Below, in pieces: positions 7,801-13,787 of a DNA stretch of 22,673 nucleotides; position 1 is the first letter of the stretch, and the number at the start of each line of letters is the position of its first letter. A model generated the notes under the pieces. That model was not told where the DNA came from. It searched no databases and saw nothing but the letters and a program-made list of their open reading frames with translations. This DNA comes from Gammaproteobacteria bacterium. Lineage in GTDB: Bacteria; Pseudomonadota; Gammaproteobacteria; S144-34. Made by a program: the position numbers and the translations under genes. The stretch spans positions 1 to 22,673 of the forward strand of contig WGBS01000168.1 in the NCBI GenBank assembly GCA_015494165.1, written 5' to 3'.

Positions 7801-8549
7801 CGCACCATGAGGCTGCGGGTCCGATAGAAGGAGTACCAGTTGGCGAAGTTCTGCCGCTCGTCGGTGCCGCCAGGCCCCGAGGTGCTGCTCACCACGATGC
7901 GCTTGTAGCAATTGTCGTCGTCCTTGCTGCCGCTGCAGCCGGACAGGCTTGAGTCAAACACGTAGTAGTACGCCGGCACCCCGGTCGTCTGTTTTGCGGG
8001 AGGATAATCGGCTGCCGGGTTTCTGGCCACGTAATGGCAGGAGGAGCCCCAGTTCCACCAGGGCTCGGGAATGAAGGGGTTCCAGTTGCCGCACCAGCCG
8101 GCCAGATAGAGCTCTATGGTGGGCTGGTAGGAGGTAGAAAGATTTACGGGGGGGGCGAGGCCGGTGTTAAAGCCATCGATGTAGGCGCTGGTGAAGCTTG
8201 TGCTCAACGGGAGGCCGTCCGGGCCGAGCGGCGGCAAATAGGTCACGTTTGGGTTGTAGTACATGGGGTTGAAGTCCGCCGACTTGAAACGGCGGGAATT
8301 GGCAATGGGCTCGACCCACAACCCATCCGGAATATAGGCCCACGCCATGCTGCCGGAGTCGTCGAAGGTCACGAGGATGTTGGCGGGGACGCCGCCGCCG
8401 GTGACCAGCGGCACCTCGCTGAGCGACAGCGGCGCGGCCGAGGCCGCGATGGCGCCGCCCAGGAACCCGACGACGGCGACGCAGGCGCTCGCCAGGCGGC
8501 GCCCTGCGGCGCGCTTGCGGTGGTGCATCTTCGCTCTGCCCTGGGTCAT
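4833..8549 (-). CDS. pilY1: Type IV pilus tip adhesin/biogenesis factor PilY1
   Basis: Large secreted pilus-associated protein of 1238 residues that primes pilus assembly, counteracts retraction and acts as a tip adhesin and mechanosensor. A signal peptide (hydrophobic about 20-38, ASA-AP) precedes a von Willebrand A-like domain whose MIDAS motif DxSxS is Asp63-Ser65-Ser67. The C-terminal half is the PilY1 beta-propeller, recognisable from the YVGANDGMLHGFNAETGEE segment, GTLGGGGQGVFALDVT and WEFTDKDDADLGYTYG. A calcium-loop motif DINGDFVAD near residue 932 matches the D-x-D/N-x-N/D-x-V-x-D site of P. aeruginosa PilY1. A second EF-hand/dockerin-like loop, DVNADGLFTTAD, lies at 1152-1163. Translation could also begin at Met8 (8528). 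Its stop is 21 nt before pilY2; its start is 27 nt after pilX. The 5' part (roughly 7000-8350) is less GC-rich than the propeller part. Confidence 0.96.
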   Translation of the reverse strand: MTQGRAKMHHRKRAAGRRLASACVAVVGFLGGAIAASAAPLSLSEVPLVTGGGVPANILVTFDDSGSMAWAYIPDGLWVEPIANSRRFKSADFNPMYYNPNVTYLPPLGPDGLPLSTSFTSAYIDGFNTGLAPPVNLSTSYQPTIELYLAGWCGNWNPFIPEPWWNWGSSCHYVARNPAADYPPAKQTTGVPAYYYVFDSSLSGCSGSKDDDNCYKRIVVSSTSGPGGTDERQNFANWYSFYRTRSLMVRTAASRAFATMGGNVRLGWQNLHSCDGFDTSCRDWQGNTYDSRMRTFSGAHRSHFYDWLFRMPSDMNTPLRHAVNRAGQALSGTAPYRDDPFDSSSSARACRQSFHIGLTDGLWNGGTPGGIGDYDNTAHTLPDGKSYSPAESSATAHPYHSDADVNLADIAFYYWARDLASSVANKVPAYIVETDANATVQYWNPKNDPASWQHMVNFFVALGLESFLGSDWGGDTYSGAYADFRSGSRHWPGTAAYSSNNVYDLWHAALNSRGQFFSASDPIALTNALKSILGSIADRTAAASAPSLSSGSIVGGSRLFQARFQTGTWTGELLAFDLADGSGSPCTGPAGTICTPAVWNARDQVDSQADAHSTARHIITYKPSLKKGVPFRWPANPSSPTANEIDATQAELLDKNPATGASDGKGSQRLNYIRGETVSGFRARTHKLGDIVHSAPVYVGRVPDFPYPDTLEAAPYSGFRESVAALNSGAGRLPMVYVGANDGMLHGFNAETGEEVFAYVPGAVFDKLNRLTDPGYGHTYYVDGQVTAVDAFVSGSWRTVLVGTLGGGGQGVFALDVTNPANFLTESGGAAKVLWEFTDKDDADLGYTYGAASIVKLANGEWAAIFGNGYNNTVDNGGDGAANDSSTGNAVLYIVRLSDGSLIKKIDTGAGMADDPEGLSRPNGLATPAVVDINGDFVADYVYAGDLFGNLWRFDLTDPSPGAWKVTPTAGGGTPIFQARSPGASPKAQPITVMPIVTRHPAGLGGVMIYFGTGKYLETGDNSATGQTTQTFYAIWDKLDAAGTVSRSELLQQKILQEVTTTLSGGGTFTARQTTANAIDWSTHKGWYMDLIVDGTTDNKGERVISPAVVFDDRIIFVTIQPDDDPCEYGGMSWLMELALDSGSRLDESPFDVNADGLFTTADFVDFGTVTESAGGMQIKGIAFGPSFGVTKPPGPGGSGGNQKMVKYLQLAGGTIQKVDNRPGQGGIGRQSWVELVR

Positions 8550-8576
8550 GGCCGAGCTCCTCCTGTGCCTCGCGCG

Positions 8577-9149
8577 CTAGAAGCGCAGCGCATAGGTGCT
8601 CTGGAGCAGCACCTCGGTGGCCGAGTCGGCGCCGGTGGCGCGCGCGGTGATCCGGTAGAACCAGCGGCCCGGTACGTTGCCGGTGCCGATGTTGAGGGTG
8701 GCGGCGTGCGGAACGAACTGGAGCTCCTCGATCACGTACTGCGGCGTTAGGGAGCCGACGGCGGCCGCGCCCGTGCCGTTGGTGCCCCACCAGGCGCCGT
8801 CGACGCTCGGGTCGAACCACCAGGGTTTCTCGTCGGTGGCGTCGGGATCGGGGCCGTTCGCTGCCCAGACCTTGGCATAGCACGGCGATCCGGTGTCGGA
8901 CACGGGGCGGGCAGGGCTTGCGAGCAGGCAGCCCTCGGCCTCACGCAGCGCCGCTTCGGCGGCCTCGAAGGCGCGCGCGCGGTCGCGCAGGTTGCCCGCC
9001 ATGCGCTCCTCGAGCAGCGTGGAGCGCATGCTGCTCAGGCCGATGATGGTGATGACGAGCAGGATCAGCAGGCCCACGACCAGGGCGGCGCCCCGGCTCC
9101 GGGCCGGCACGGGGGGCGTGCGGCGCGGGGCCTGTGCGGTCTTCCTCAT
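8577..9149 (-). CDS. pilX: Type IV pilus minor pilin PilX
   Basis: Minor pilin of the initiation complex, 190 residues. The leader MRKTAQAPRRTPPVPARSRG ends at Gly20, followed by a hydrophobic segment (21-38) and the typical MRSTLLEERMAGNLRDRA (41-58) and AFEAAEAALREAE (60-72) helix that defines the PilX N-terminal region. The usual Glu at +5 is replaced by Val, which is normal for PilX/GspK-type minor pilins and fits a position at the tip of the pseudopilin complex. The ATG at 9149 overlaps the pilW stop in an ATGA arrangement, so the two are translationally coupled. It ends 27 nt before pilY1. The C-terminal domain has one Cys pair (in EGCLL and SPCYA). Confidence 0.92.
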   Translation of the reverse strand: MRKTAQAPRRTPPVPARSRGAALVVGLLILLVITIIGLSSMRSTLLEERMAGNLRDRARAFEAAEAALREAEGCLLASPARPVSDTGSPCYAKVWAANGPDPDATDEKPWWFDPSVDGAWWGTNGTGAAAVGSLTPQYVIEELQFVPHAATLNIGTGNVPGRWFYRITARATGADSATEVLLQSTYALRF

Positions 9150-10177
9150 GGCAGCCGGTTCCTCAGGGCGGCGGTGGCGGTGAAGACGAGGTGCAGGCGC
9201 TTGTCCGTGGGGCTCACCGTCTCCGTCCCGACGCTGAAGGTCCGGGGCGACTCGACCACGTTGTCGAGGATGCTCCGCACCCAGAGGTTCACGGTGACGG
9301 CGACGATCTGGTCGGCGGAGACGCTGCCGGGCGAGTCGCTGCGCGTGTCGGCCGAGCCGTCGCCGTCGGTGTCGAGGGCCACGCTGATCTCCATCCCCTG
9401 CACGCCCTCGACCAGCTCCACGGGCGTGCCGCCGTTGTCCTGCCGGTAGAGGGCGTAGACGGGCTGCCCCGCGTCGTCGGTGCGGCCCGTGTCGCCGACG
9501 AAATACTTGCGCGTGAGGTATGCCAGCACGAAGGCCTGCTGCGCGTAGGCCTTCGAAAGGCGGGGCTGCGTGTTCTTGTTCGACCCGTGGGCGATGTTGA
9601 CGCCCACGGCGCCGCCTCCGGAGGCCACCGCGGTGGCCGCGAAGATATCGGCGCGTTCACAGTCGGTGACGATGAGCACGTCGCCGGCGGCCCAGGAGTA
9701 CGGGTTCGCCGCGACATGCACCTGGGCGGTCTCGTTGGCCATCGGGCTGCTGACCGCGACCATCTGCGGCGCCGCGAAGCGCAGGGTGATCGTGTCGGTG
9801 CCGGCGACGACGCTGCCCGCCCCACCGCCGCCGCCGGCGGCCTCGTCCTCGATCTGGACCGCGTTGCTCGCGTCGAGGGTGTAGCCGGGGTCGGGGCTGC
9901 CGTCGCCGTCGAGGTCCACGATGTTCGTGACGGCGCCGCTCCCGGCCGCGGGGCAGCCGGCGTAGCCGGCCATGCGGATGTCGCGCACGAGGGCGGCGGT
10001 GGCGAAGCGGCCGGCCTCCTGCACGCGCGCGAGCGCCTCGGTCGCGCGGTAGGCCTGCTTGGCCGAGACGTAGACCTGCACGACCCCGGCGACGACGAGC
10101 AGGCCGATGGCGATGGCCACGAGGAGCTCGACCAGGCTGAGCCCCATGAAGCGGCGCAGTGGGCGATGTGCACGCAT
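9146..10177 (-). CDS. pilW: Type IV pilus minor pilin PilW
   Basis: Minor pilin of the type IVa pilus initiation complex, 343 residues from the chosen ATG at 10177. The leader ends at Gly12, then LSLVE (13-17, Glu at +5) and a hydrophobic helix to about residue 33. The next part, with QAYRATEALARVQEAGRFA and IRMAGYAGCP, is typical of PilW. The soluble domain is long, as in other PilW proteins, and contains a DTDGDGSAD stretch that looks like an acidic loop. A GTG at 10183 overlaps the pilV stop (GTGA) and would add two residues; the sequence alone does not settle which is used. The frame stays open far upstream through pilV, but that extension is out-of-frame shadow. It overlaps pilX by 4 nt. 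Confidence 0.93.
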   Translation of the reverse strand: MRAHRPLRRFMGLSLVELLVAIAIGLLVVAGVVQVYVSAKQAYRATEALARVQEAGRFATAALVRDIRMAGYAGCPAAGSGAVTNIVDLDGDGSPDPGYTLDASNAVQIEDEAAGGGGGAGSVVAGTDTITLRFAAPQMVAVSSPMANETAQVHVAANPYSWAAGDVLIVTDCERADIFAATAVASGGGAVGVNIAHGSNKNTQPRLSKAYAQQAFVLAYLTRKYFVGDTGRTDDAGQPVYALYRQDNGGTPVELVEGVQGMEISVALDTDGDGSADTRSDSPGSVSADQIVAVTVNLWVRSILDNVVESPRTFSVGTETVSPTDKRLHLVFTATAALRNRLP

Positions 10178-10179
10178 CG

Positions 10180-10647
10180 TCACAGCCCCGTCGTATAGGT
10201 CCAGGTCTTGGTCGCCGCTCCGTCCAGTCCGCGGCTGTCGTTCCACTGGATCGTCACGGTGACCGTCGTGGTGCTCCCCGCGGTGGCGACGTTCACCGCC
10301 CCGTCGCCCTGGGGCAGGCTGGCGGCGAGGCTGTCGAGCCAGGCCTTGAGGTCCTTCTCCGCGACGCTGGTTCCCGTGGGGGCCGCGTCGGAGAGGGCGA
10401 TGTTGTAGGCCGTGGCGTTGGCGCGGTTGGCGCGGATCCGGTCGAGGATGTCCTGCGCCAGGATGGAGGCCTGCGAGCGCATGTGGGCGCTGTGGGCGTT
10501 GCGGATCGCGGTGAGCTGCAGGTTGGCGAGCCCGAGCAGCCCGATCGAGAGCACGAGCAGCGCCACGAGCGCCTCGACGAGGGAGACGCCGGCGTGGGCC
10601 CGGCGCGCGCTGCGCGGCGGCTTCCTGATGGCGCGCATCGTCTTCAT
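10180..10647 (-). CDS. pilV: Type IV pilus minor pilin PilV
   Basis: Minor pilin PilV, 155 residues. The leader ends at Gly20, followed by VSLVE (21-25, Glu at +5) and a hydrophobic helix with the PilV signature LLVLSIGLLGLANLQLTA (30-47). The downstream ILAQDILDRIRANRA segment is also characteristic of the family. The ATG at 10647 overlaps the fimT stop (ATGA, 4 nt), so the two should be translationally coupled. The open frame extends upstream to 10959 but that part lies antiphase inside fimT and was rejected as the start. No cysteines are visible, unlike the other minor pilins here. Confidence 0.93.
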   Translation of the reverse strand: MKTMRAIRKPPRSARRAHAGVSLVEALVALLVLSIGLLGLANLQLTAIRNAHSAHMRSQASILAQDILDRIRANRANATAYNIALSDAAPTGTSVAEKDLKAWLDSLAASLPQGDGAVNVATAGSTTTVTVTIQWNDSRGLDGAATKTWTYTTGL

Positions 10648-11147
10648 GAGCAGGTGATCTCGCTGAGGGACGGGCGGCCGGCCGCATTGACCGTGATCCT
10701 GCGGCCTTTCTCGCCCGTGCGGTCGCCGTCGCACAGGTCGAAGGAGACCCCGGCCGTGGGGCTGTCCAAAGTGCCGTCGCCGCGGTAGACGAGCGAGGTC
10801 GCGCCGCCGCTCTCGTTCAGGGTCAGCGAGCCGCCCAGCCCCGGCTCGGCACGCAGGATCTGGTAGCTGGCACCGGAACAGTCGAGGCTCTGGTCGGCCT
10901 CCACGGTCCAGCCCTGGCTCCACTGGGCGGGGCTGCCGGCGGCTCTCACCTGCACGCACCGGTTGCGCCGCAGGGCCTCGGTCCGGGCGTAGTGGAGCGA
11001 GGCGACGAGGCGGTTGGCGGCCTCGGCCATGCGGTTGTTCGACAGCATCTCGCGGAAGGCGGGCACGCCCCAGGCGAGCAGGATGGCGAGCACGGCCAGG
11101 GCGACCATGAGCTCGATGAGCGTGAAGCCGTGGGCTGGCTGGCGCAT
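10644..11147 (-). CDS. fimT: Type IV pilus minor pseudopilin FimT/FimU (GspH-like)
   Basis: First gene of the minor pilin operon, 167 residues from the ATG at 11147. The leader MRQPAHG is cleaved before FTLIE (8-12, Glu at +5). The hydrophobic helix is followed by NRLVASLHYARTEALRRNRCV (about 45-65), the standard start of the GspH/FimT domain. The C-terminal part has SFDLCDGDRTGEKGRRITVNAAGR and ends SLSEITCS, giving a terminal Cys pair. An in-frame start 36 codons upstream (11255) was rejected because the mature pilin leader is normally short and because a promoter with its -10 lies directly before 11147. FimU and FimT are not cleanly separable here. The gene diverges from thiO across 188 nt. 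Confidence 0.92.
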   Translation of the reverse strand: MRQPAHGFTLIELMVALAVLAILLAWGVPAFREMLSNNRMAEAANRLVASLHYARTEALRRNRCVQVRAAGSPAQWSQGWTVEADQSLDCSGASYQILRAEPGLGGSLTLNESGGATSLVYRGDGTLDSPTAGVSFDLCDGDRTGEKGRRITVNAAGRPSLSEITCS

Positions 11148-11153
11148 GCGCCC

Positions 11154-11182
11154 TATATAGAGCGCCGCCCTGCCGGCGTCAC
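11154..11182 (-). promoter_or_regulatory. Promoter of the minor pilin operon
   Basis: On the minus strand, -35 GTGACG (11182-11177; four of six to TTGACA) and -10 TATATA (11159-11154; five of six) are separated by exactly 17 bp. GGGCGC then leads straight into the fimT ATG at 11147, so the transcript would begin at or next to the start codon and be leaderless. The GC-rich discriminator is of the kind associated with stringent (ppGpp/DksA) repression; that link is inference. Confidence 0.6.
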
Positions 11183-11335
11183 CCCCGCGCGCGACGAATC
11201 CGGTGGCCTGCCCGATGAATGGCGCGGCTGCGCTCGAGGTCGTGAACAGTGTCAAAAATGCTGACGCAGCGTGGCCTTCCGTGCGAGCATAGGCCGCCCC
11301 GTACCGGGTGTTCGGGCCTGCAAGGAGAACCGAGG

Positions 11336-12463
11336 GTGGGACGTGCGGACGTGCTCGTGATCGGCGCGGGCATCAACGGCCTGCTCACGGCGCTGGAGCT
11401 GCGCGAGGCCGGCGCGGCGGTGCGCGTCCTCGACCGCGGGCCCGCCGGACGCGGTGCGAGCTGGGCGGGCGGCGGGATCCTCTCGCCGCTCCACCCGTGG
11501 CGCTACCCGGATGCCGTCACCGCGCTCGCGCGCTGGAGCCAGGCGCGCTGGCCGGCGCTCGCCGCCCAGCTGCGCGAGGCCTCCGGCGTCGATCCCGAGT
11601 GGTGGCGCTGCGGGCTGCTGGTGCTGGGCCTGGACGGGGACGAGCGTATGGCGGCGCGCGGCTGGTGCGCGCGCCACGGCCTGGCTGCGCTCGACGCCGA
11701 CGCGCTCCCGGTCCCGGAGCGCGCCCGCTGCCTCGCCGGGGAGGTGCTGGAGCCGGAGGCGCTGTGGCTCCCGGACATCGCCCAGGTGCGCAATCCGCGG
11801 CTGGTGCGCGCGCTGCGCGGGGCGACGCTCGCGGCGGGGGTGGAGCTGGCCGAGGGCCGGGCGGCGGAGGCGCTCGAGGTGCGTGGCGGGCGCGTTCAGG
11901 GCGTGCGGACGGCCGCCGGACGGGAGGAGGCCGGCGCGGTGCTGGTCACGGCGGGCGCGTGGAGCGCGGGGCTCTTCCCGCCGGGCCTGCGCGCGCCGCG
12001 GGTCGAGCCCGTGCGGGGCCAGATGCTCGCCTGGCCGCCGGGGGCGGCGGCGCTGGCGACGATCGTCCTCCGCGGCGGGCACTATCTGATCCCGCGCCGC
12101 GACGGGCGCATCCTGTGCGGGAGCACGGTCGAGCGCGCCGGGCTGGACGCCGCGACCACGGAGGCCGGCCGGGCCGAGCTCGCGCGCGCCGCGGCGGCGC
12201 TCTGCCCCGCCCTCGGCCGGGCGGCGCCCGATGCGCACTGGGCGGGGCTGCGGCCGGCGGCGCCCGGCGGGGTGCCGTATATCGGGCCGCACCCGGACGC
12301 CGAGGGGCTGTTCCTCAACGTGGGGCAGTACCGCAACGGCGTCGTGCTGGCGCCGGCCTCGGCGCGGCTCGCGGCCGACTGCCTCCTCGGGCGCGCGCCC
12401 ACGCTCGACCCGGCCCCCTATGCCTTCGACGCCCCGCGGCCCGCGGAGGTGGACAGCGTCTAA
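11336..12463 (+). CDS. thiO: Glycine oxidase (FAD-dependent), thiamine thiazole pathway
   Basis: FAD-dependent amine oxidase of the DAO family, 375 residues, that converts glycine to iminoglycine with release of hydrogen peroxide; iminoglycine feeds thiazole synthesis for thiamine. An N-terminal Rossmann motif VIGAGINGLLTA (GxGxxG at 10-15) is followed by an acidic residue at the end of strand 2 (RVLDRG). GASWAGGGILSPLHPW, PVRGQMLAW, YLIPRRDGRILCGSTVE and the C-terminal LFLNVGQYRNGVVLAPASA are typical of ThiO. The start is taken as GTG at 11336, with AAGGAG 8 nt upstream, because the Rossmann strand begins immediately after it. The frame is open back to 11249, but those 29 codons carry no family feature. 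No other thi genes are in the window. A 18-nt gap leads to the Fur-family gene, suggesting co-transcription. Confidence 0.92.
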   Translation: MGRADVLVIGAGINGLLTALELREAGAAVRVLDRGPAGRGASWAGGGILSPLHPWRYPDAVTALARWSQARWPALAAQLREASGVDPEWWRCGLLVLGLDGDERMAARGWCARHGLAALDADALPVPERARCLAGEVLEPEALWLPDIAQVRNPRLVRALRGATLAAGVELAEGRAAEALEVRGGRVQGVRTAAGREEAGAVLVTAGAWSAGLFPPGLRAPRVEPVRGQMLAWPPGAAALATIVLRGGHYLIPRRDGRILCGSTVERAGLDAATTEAGRAELARAAAALCPALGRAAPDAHWAGLRPAAPGGVPYIGPHPDAEGLFLNVGQYRNGVVLAPASARLAADCLLGRAPTLDPAPYAFDAPRPAEVDSV

Positions 12464-12481
12464 ATTCTTGAGTAGATTGCT

Positions 12482-12946
12482 ATGAGGACGAAACCTGACG
12501 CGAGCCAGCAAATGCCCCGCCGCGACGAGCTGCCCCTCGACCGTGGCCAGGTGATCGACCTCCTGCAGGCGCACGGCATCCTGCCCACGCAGCAGCGGGT
12601 GGAGATCGCCCAGGTCCTGTTCGCGCGTCCCCAGCACCTGTCGGCGGACCAGGTGCTGGCGGCCGTCAACCGCGAGCGCCACCTGGTCTCCAAGGCGACG
12701 GTCTACAACACGCTGGGCCTGTTCGCCCGCAAGGGGCTGGTGCGCGAGGTCATCGTGGATCCCAGCCGGGTCTTCTACGATCCGAACACCGAGGACCACT
12801 ACCACTTCTACAACGTCGACACGGGCACCCTCGAGGACCTCGACCCGGCGGAGCTCGCCCTCGGCGAGCTGCCGCCGCCGCCGCCGGGCACCGTCACCGA
12901 GGGGGTGGACGTCGTCATCCGCGTGCGCAAGGCCGAGGGCGGCTGA
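12482..12946 (+). CDS. Fur-family transcriptional regulator, Irr-like
   Basis: DNA-binding regulator of the Fur superfamily, 154 residues. The winged helix-turn-helix covers about 21-90, with LPTQQRVEIAQVLF and the recognition region SKATVYNTLGLFARKGLV (70-87), closer to PerR/Irr than to Fur (TVYRVL). The dimerisation domain has DHYHFYNVDTGTLEDL (105-120), where His106 and His108 match the HHHFY metal/heme motif of Irr-type proteins. There is not a single cysteine, so the structural CxxC zinc sites of Fur, Zur and PerR are absent. It probably senses iron, heme or oxidative status; the exact signal is inference. It follows thiO by 18 nt, with an AT-rich junction (12461-12485) and no clear Shine-Dalgarno, so an independent promoter is possible. 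Pro-rich PPPPP (131-135) precedes the last strand. Confidence 0.87.
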   Translation: MRTKPDASQQMPRRDELPLDRGQVIDLLQAHGILPTQQRVEIAQVLFARPQHLSADQVLAAVNRERHLVSKATVYNTLGLFARKGLVREVIVDPSRVFYDPNTEDHYHFYNVDTGTLEDLDPAELALGELPPPPPGTVTEGVDVVIRVRKAEGG

Positions 12947-12951
12947 GCGCG

Positions 12952-12980
12952 TTGCCCGCGCCCCCGGCCTCCCCTATACT
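12952..12980 (+). promoter_or_regulatory. Sigma70 promoter of tRNA-Thr
   Basis: -35 TTGCCC (12952-12957) and -10 TATACT (12975-12980) are separated by exactly 17 bp. A GC-rich discriminator CCGGGCG follows, and the mature tRNA begins 16 nt after the -10. This arrangement is typical of stable RNA promoters under stringent control. Confidence 0.8.
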
Positions 12981-12996
12981 CCGGGCGCTTCCGGCC

Positions 12997-13071
12997 GCCG
13001 GTGTAGCTCAGCGGTAGAGCAACCGCCTCGTAAGCGGTAGGTCAGGGGTTCAAATCCCCTCACCGGCTCCA
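12997..13071 (+). tRNA. tRNA-Thr (anticodon CGT), CCA encoded
   Basis: A complete 75-nt cloverleaf can be drawn by hand. Acceptor GCCGGTG (12997-13003) pairs with CACCGGC (13061-13067). The D stem is GCTC/GAGC. The anticodon stem ACCGC/GCGGT flanks the 7-nt loop CTCGTAA, giving anticodon CGT (13029-13031), which reads the ACG threonine codon. The T arm AGGGG/CCCCT has loop TTCAAAT. The discriminator is T13068 and CCA is encoded (13069-13071). ACG is a favoured threonine codon in such a GC-rich genome. No terminator is obvious before the convergent gene ends at 13089. Confidence 0.97.
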
Positions 13072-13088
13072 TCCGTCCGCGGCCTGCC

Positions 13089-13595
13089 TCAGTCGTCGTC
13101 GGTAATGCGCACCACGGTCCAGCCGAGCGCGCGGTAGTCGTTGACCTGCGCGGGGCCGGCGGCGGCCACGTCGACCTCGTCCGTGAAGTCCTCGGGCGCG
13201 AGCCCGCGCCAGCCCGCGAAGGTCCCGCACACGTGCACCGGCGCCCCCAGCGCGCGCGTCAGGCGCGCCAGCCGCATGCGCGTCTCCTCGTCGACGTCGT
13301 CGCGGGTGAGGGCGAACATCTCCTCGCCGTGGCTCACGACCGCGACCGGAAGGTCGGGAAAACGCTCCCGAAGCCGCCGGATGGCGCGCTCGACGGCCGG
13401 CAGCGCCCACTCGAGCCCGTCCTCGTCCTCGGTCACGATCTCGAAGACCACGCCGGCGGGCGGGCTCTGTGAGCGCAGCATCCGGTCCACCGCCGCCACG
13501 CCCTCCCCGGCGCTGCAGGCGAGGGAGGCCGCGAGCGCCAGGCTCGTCCCGAGCGCGTGGAGCGCCCCGAGGCCGATGCGGTGTGGCAGCGCCAT
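13089..13595 (-). CDS. DsrE-family protein with signal peptide
   Basis: Predicted exported protein of the DsrE/DsrF-like superfamily, 168 residues from the ATG at 13595. A hydrophobic N-terminus (about 9-29, LGALHALGTSLALAASLAC) acts as signal peptide or possible lipoprotein signal; the residues before Cys27 do not form a canonical lipobox. The mature domain has the family layout: a strand VVFEIVTED, a helix, VAVVSHGEE (85-92), a helix, and VHVCGTFAGWRGL (120-132) with Cys123 in the position often used for sulfur transfer, ending in ALGWTVVRITDDD. Members are common in sulfur-oxidising bacteria, but a reaction cannot be assigned. A longer frame extends upstream to 13841; it has no signal peptide at its start and runs antisense into the neighbouring leader. 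It diverges from the PEP-CTERM gene and converges on the tRNA. Confidence 0.8.
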   Translation of the reverse strand: MALPHRIGLGALHALGTSLALAASLACSAGEGVAAVDRMLRSQSPPAGVVFEIVTEDEDGLEWALPAVERAIRRLRERFPDLPVAVVSHGEEMFALTRDDVDEETRMRLARLTRALGAPVHVCGTFAGWRGLAPEDFTDEVDVAAAGPAQVNDYRALGWTVVRITDDD

Positions 13596-13699
13596 ATGTC
13601 GCGAAAGTTTACACCTGGGGCCGCGCGGGCAGCGGGGGGCCCAGCTCCGCAGACGGGATCCGGCGCAAGTCACGGAACCGCATGGCCCCTCCGGCGCGC

Positions 13700-13715
13700 T
13701 GGCGTGATTCCTGCC
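13700..13715 (+). promoter_or_regulatory. Candidate sigma54 (RpoN) -24/-12 promoter
   Basis: TGGCGTGATTCCTGCC keeps the invariant GG (13701-13702) and GC (13713-13714) at the exact sigma54 spacing. It matches TGGC..G-N4-.TGC of the consensus TGGCACG-N4-TTGC, with mismatches at AC and the first T. Transcription would begin near 13726, giving a leader of about 70 nt before the PEP-CTERM start codon. Sigma54 promoters driven by the PrsK/PrsR system are known upstream of PEP-CTERM genes, which makes the position meaningful. Confidence 0.5.
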
Positions 13716-13729
13716 TTCTTGCTGGTGCG

Positions 13730-13751
13730 GGCATGGGCCTGGGCCCGTGCC
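13730..13751 (+). repeat. Imperfect 22-bp inverted repeat in PEP-CTERM leader
   Basis: GGCATGGGCC (13730-13739) and GGCCCGTGCC (13742-13751) are complementary except for one G-T pair, around a 2-nt centre; in RNA about 8 pairs with a 6-nt loop could form. It lies just after the predicted sigma54 start site. It could be an RNA hairpin at the 5' end of the leader, protecting the message, or a protein-binding palindrome. GC-rich sequence makes such repeats common by chance. Confidence 0.45.
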
Positions 13752-13757
13752 GGCGTC

Positions 13758-13787
13758 CTGCGACGGGGGTGCCCCCGCAGAGCGGGG
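13758..13787 (+). promoter_or_regulatory. Two overlapping hairpins next to the PEP-CTERM ribosome site
   Basis: CGGGGG (13764-13769) can pair with CCCCCG (13772-13777), extended by CTG/CAG after a 3-nt bulge. Alternatively CCCCGC (13773-13778) can pair with GCGGGG (13782-13787) across the loop AGA. The two share the C-run and cannot form together. The right arm of the second runs into the Shine-Dalgarno tract GGGGAGGGG (13784-13792), so the balance could control translation. This is a structural reading only; no known riboswitch family was recognised. Confidence 0.35.

Noticed and set aside
10178..10687. N-terminal extension of pilW into pilV
   Set aside because: Out-of-frame translation of pilV; prepilin leaders are short and the LSLVE motif lies just after 10177.
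10648..10959. N-terminal extension of pilV
   Set aside because: The extension lies out of frame inside fimT; the prepilin leader and the ATGA overlap fix the start at 10647.
11148..11255. Upstream in-frame start for fimT
   Set aside because: It would place 43 residues before the prepilin peptidase site and would overlap a well-formed -35/-10 promoter.
11261..11293. Possible thiO promoter (CTGACG and a CATAGG-like -10)
   Set aside because: The spacer is 21 bp and the alternative -10 at 18 bp (GAGCAT) matches only three positions; too weak to annotate.
12461..12485. Possible iron-control or Fur box in the AT-rich thiO/regulator junction
   Set aside because: No convincing palindrome matching a Fur box or Irr ICE motif; only the AT-richness itself is clear.
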